Source: JBFMFR01 sp040752025
Lineage (GTDB): Bacteria > Chloroflexota > Anaerolineae > Anaerolineales > UBA4823
NCBI GenBank assembly: GCA_040752025.1
Contig: JBFMFR010000073.1
Location: 1-26,515 of the forward strand
Length of the DNA: 26,515 nucleotides
Direction of reading: 5' to 3'
Position numbers and translations under genes: made by a program. This document shows positions 24,598-26,515 of the stretch, piece after piece. Positions within the stretch are counted from its first letter, which is position 1, and every line of letters begins with the position of its first letter. Under the pieces are notes generated by a model, which was not told where the DNA came from, did no database searches, and saw only the letters and a list, made by a program, of their open reading frames with translations.

Positions 24598-24616
24598 AAG
24601 ACAGCCATCATGTCTT
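24598..24616. repeat. Short inverted repeat in the divergent promoter region
   Basis: AAGACA (24598-24603) and TGTCTT (24611-24616) are separated by 7 bp, between the Wadjet promoter and the SWIM gene. It could be a second operator or a small hairpin before the T run. I could not identify a clear promoter for the SWIM gene. Confidence 0.35.
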
Positions 24617-24633
24617 TTTGAGGAGCGTCTGCA

Positions 24634-24996
24634 ATGAACATTCAATTGACCGAGGAAATCATCCGCCAGCGGGCCAGCGCGCAAAGTTACCAAAAAGGAC
24701 GCGATTATTATGATAGCGGGTCGATTTACAATCCATCCTGGCAATCCACACCGGGCGGCGTGGCGCTTATGGCGCACTGTGAGGGAAGCAGCGCCCCCTC
24801 CTACCGGCTGCGAGCGGAACTAGACTCGGGTGGTGTGCAAACCGCATCTTGCACCTGTCCGTATGATCGGGGCGGCAACTGCAAGCACATCGTAGCTCTG
24901 TTGTTGACATACCTCCATCGCCCAGAGAAATTTTCAGAGCATAAGGGCCTGGATGAGCTGTTGGCTGGGCTGGAAAAAGACGTTCTGCTGGGCTGA
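24634..24996 (+). CDS. SWIM zinc-finger protein, N-terminal part of a frameshifted gene
   Basis: This 120-aa product opens with the usual SWIM-protein region (QSYQKGRDYYDSGSIYN) and has the zinc motif SCTCPYDRGGNCKHIVALLL, with C73, C75, C83 and H85 intact. SWIM domains bind DNA or proteins. The good ribosome site AGGAG supports the ATG at 24634. The frame stops with VLLG, but the next frame continues as LINRLAQSNPDLYDEIEL, the expected family continuation. One missing base near 24993 appears to split a gene of about 600 codons. It is divergent from the Wadjet operon with only 89 bp between them. Confidence 0.85.
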   Translation: MNIQLTEEIIRQRASAQSYQKGRDYYDSGSIYNPSWQSTPGGVALMAHCEGSSAPSYRLRAELDSGGVQTASCTCPYDRGGNCKHIVALLLTYLHRPEKFSEHKGLDELLAGLEKDVLLG

Positions 24997-25043
24997 TCAA
25001 TCGCCTGGCGCAAAGTAATCCTGATCTGTATGATGAAATAGAG

Positions 25044-26429
25044 TTGGCGCTGCCTGCCATATCGTTGGCCGCCCAGCCCAAGACGGCTGCAGCATCCCAA
25101 GAAAAGCGCCAGACCCAGGTTTCGGAACAGGCTTATCGCAAACAGGTGAAACGCATCCTGAAACAAAGCCGCTACGAGGAAGATTACCACGGTGATTGGG
25201 GCAGTGCGCCGGCCTACATTAGCGATCTGGAAGCCATTCAGAAAAACGCGGAGCAATTTCTGGCCGCCGGCGATGCCGATGGCGCGCTGATCATCTTGCA
25301 AGTGCTGTTGGAAGAGACGCTTAACGATTATGACGGTGAAATGGATTACGATGGCGATGTAGCCTCTTTCATCCAGGGCCTGGGAATGCCTATGACAGAG
25401 GCAATTCTGAGTGTAGAGATGGGTGGCTCATCGCATAAGGCATTACAAGATTTAATTGAGGATATTCTCGATGATCTGGATGAAGTGATCGAAGCAAGCG
25501 ATCTGGAAGTGGTTCTAATTGCTCTGGAATATGGCTGGAAACAGCTTCCTGTCAAAGAGACCGAATGGGAAGAGTATGAGGAAGAAACCTGGATGCTCTT
25601 CGATGATTTGCAGCAGGCGCGTCTGAACGTGCTGGAACGCCAGAATCGTACCGACGAATTCCTGCACCTGGCCCAATCTGCCGATATGCACCTTTATATC
25701 CTCAAATTATTGGATATTGGACGCGTAGATGATGGTATAGCTGCAAGTCAGGAACTTGAAGATAACGGAGAAATCCTTTCAGTAGCGCAAAAGCTGCGCC
25801 TGTTAGGAAAGATCAACGATGCGGTTGCACTTGCTGAACGCGGATTAGATCAACAAGGCTATCGTTTACATGAATTGGCAGTGTGGCTGGCCCCATTGGA
25901 AGAATCACTGGAAAAAAAGGAAATGGCTCTACTGGCACACCGGATTGCCTATGATACACACCCTTCAATAGAAATCTATCGCCGCCTCAAGCGGCTCTCT
26001 GGCGTCAACTGGGAAAATCTCCGCCCGGAGCTGGTGAAAAAAGTAAACCCTGCGAACATGCCAGATGTTTTGGCAGATATTCACCTCGAAGAACACGAGT
26101 GGGATGCAGCCATTGCACTTGCCGAAAAGCAGACCTGGCCCTTCACCCTTCTCGAAAAGGTTGCCGATGCAGTTACCCCACATCGCCCGGATTGGGTGAT
26201 CCGAGTGGCGCTCAAACAGGCAGACGCATTGATCGTCCAGACCCAAAGCAAGCTTTATCCGGCGGCGGCAGAGTGGCTGGGACGCGCCAGGAAAGCCTAC
26301 TTTCACAAAGGCCAGGCAACCGAATGGCAGGCCTATATCGCCAACCTGCGCATCACCTATGCCCGCCGCCCAGCTTTACAGAAAGCAATTGTAACTACCT
26401 ACCCAGTGAGTAAGGAAACAGGCTGGTGA
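25044..26429 (+). CDS. Helical-repeat C-terminal part of the split SWIM protein
   Basis: The frame is open from before 24993 to 26429, and the true upstream partner is the SWIM fragment. A TTG at 25044 would give 461 aa but lacks a convincing ribosome site. The protein is soluble and rich in acidic helices (EEYEEETWMLFDDLQQARLNVLERQNRTDEFL). Repeated helix pairs resemble tetratricopeptide-like scaffolds (residues about 190-450), as seen in the C-terminus of SWIM-family proteins. There is no catalytic motif. The stop overlaps the next gene by GTGA. Long uninterrupted coding after the shift suggests a recent mutation, a sequencing error or recoding. Confidence 0.75.
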   Translation: MALPAISLAAQPKTAAASQEKRQTQVSEQAYRKQVKRILKQSRYEEDYHGDWGSAPAYISDLEAIQKNAEQFLAAGDADGALIILQVLLEETLNDYDGEMDYDGDVASFIQGLGMPMTEAILSVEMGGSSHKALQDLIEDILDDLDEVIEASDLEVVLIALEYGWKQLPVKETEWEEYEEETWMLFDDLQQARLNVLERQNRTDEFLHLAQSADMHLYILKLLDIGRVDDGIAASQELEDNGEILSVAQKLRLLGKINDAVALAERGLDQQGYRLHELAVWLAPLEESLEKKEMALLAHRIAYDTHPSIEIYRRLKRLSGVNWENLRPELVKKVNPANMPDVLADIHLEEHEWDAAIALAEKQTWPFTLLEKVADAVTPHRPDWVIRVALKQADALIVQTQSKLYPAAAEWLGRARKAYFHKGQATEWQAYIANLRITYARRPALQKAIVTTYPVSKETGW

Positions 26430-26515
26430 GCGAACAAGTCACGCAAGGTGACAAAGACATTGCGACCTTGTTTGCGGCAAGTGGAAATCACTGCTTGCAA
26501 GCGGGCATACACTTT
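26426..26515 (+). CDS. Start of an unknown gene, cut by the window end
   Basis: A GTG at 26426 overlaps the preceding stop (GTGA) and has AAGGA about 9 nt upstream. The frame is open to the last base, giving 30 residues beginning MSEQVTQGDKDIATLF. The composition is protein-like but too short to identify. The overlap indicates translational coupling with the SWIM gene, so it is probably its functional partner. Confidence 0.55.
   Translation, partial: MSEQVTQGDKDIATLFAASGNHCLQAGIHF

Overview
The window looks like one end of a chromosomal contig from an uncultured Chloroflexota bacterium, probably Anaerolineae-like. This is an inference from gene content and style: a C5-type heme cluster carrying a SPASM radical SAM gene, DUF2203 and DUF4491 proteins, and consensus sigma-70 promoters. 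No taxonomic marker is complete here. The left edge appears to stop at the first bases of a 16S rRNA gene on the minus strand, preceded by its leader and two tandem consensus promoters, as happens when an assembly breaks at a repeated rRNA operon.

Layout. 1-417: 16S 5' edge, leader and promoters, transcribed leftward. 414-1011: two overlapping small minus-strand genes (a DUF2203 protein and an unknown 69-aa protein). 1408-3880: plus-strand genes for a SOUL heme-binding protein, a DUF1295 membrane protein, a DUF1475-like membrane protein and an unknown membrane protein, closed by a strong hairpin. 4131-5888: minus-strand pair of an HpcH/HpaI-type aldolase followed by a Gfo/Idh/MocA oxidoreductase. 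6004-6979: an IS1595-type insertion sequence with a frameshifted transposase. 7153-17034: a ten-gene heme operon, hemA-hemC-hemD-hemB-radical SAM-hemE-DUF4491-DUF4491-hemY-hemL. It takes glutamyl-tRNA through 5-aminolevulinate, porphobilinogen and uroporphyrinogen III to coproporphyrinogen III and the oxidase step. No hemF, hemN, hemQ or ferrochelatase is present, so the radical SAM protein is a candidate for a late decarboxylation step.

17078-24579: a defence island on the minus strand. A Cro/C1-type regulator is followed by a complete Wadjet (JetABCD) system, an SMC-like anti-plasmid machine with kleisin JetA, KITE protein JetB, SMC ATPase JetC and Toprim nuclease JetD. All junctions are overlapping or tight. 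The regulator has a perfect TTGACA-17-TATAAT promoter and appears to be translated from a leaderless mRNA. An 18-bp inverted repeat covers its start codon, suggesting autorepression of the whole operon. The far end of the island carries a remnant of a probable serine recombinase and a cluster of alternating inverted repeats.

24634-26515: divergent from the Wadjet operon, a SWIM zinc-finger gene split by an apparent one-base deletion from its long helical C-terminal part. It is translationally coupled to a further gene that runs off the window.
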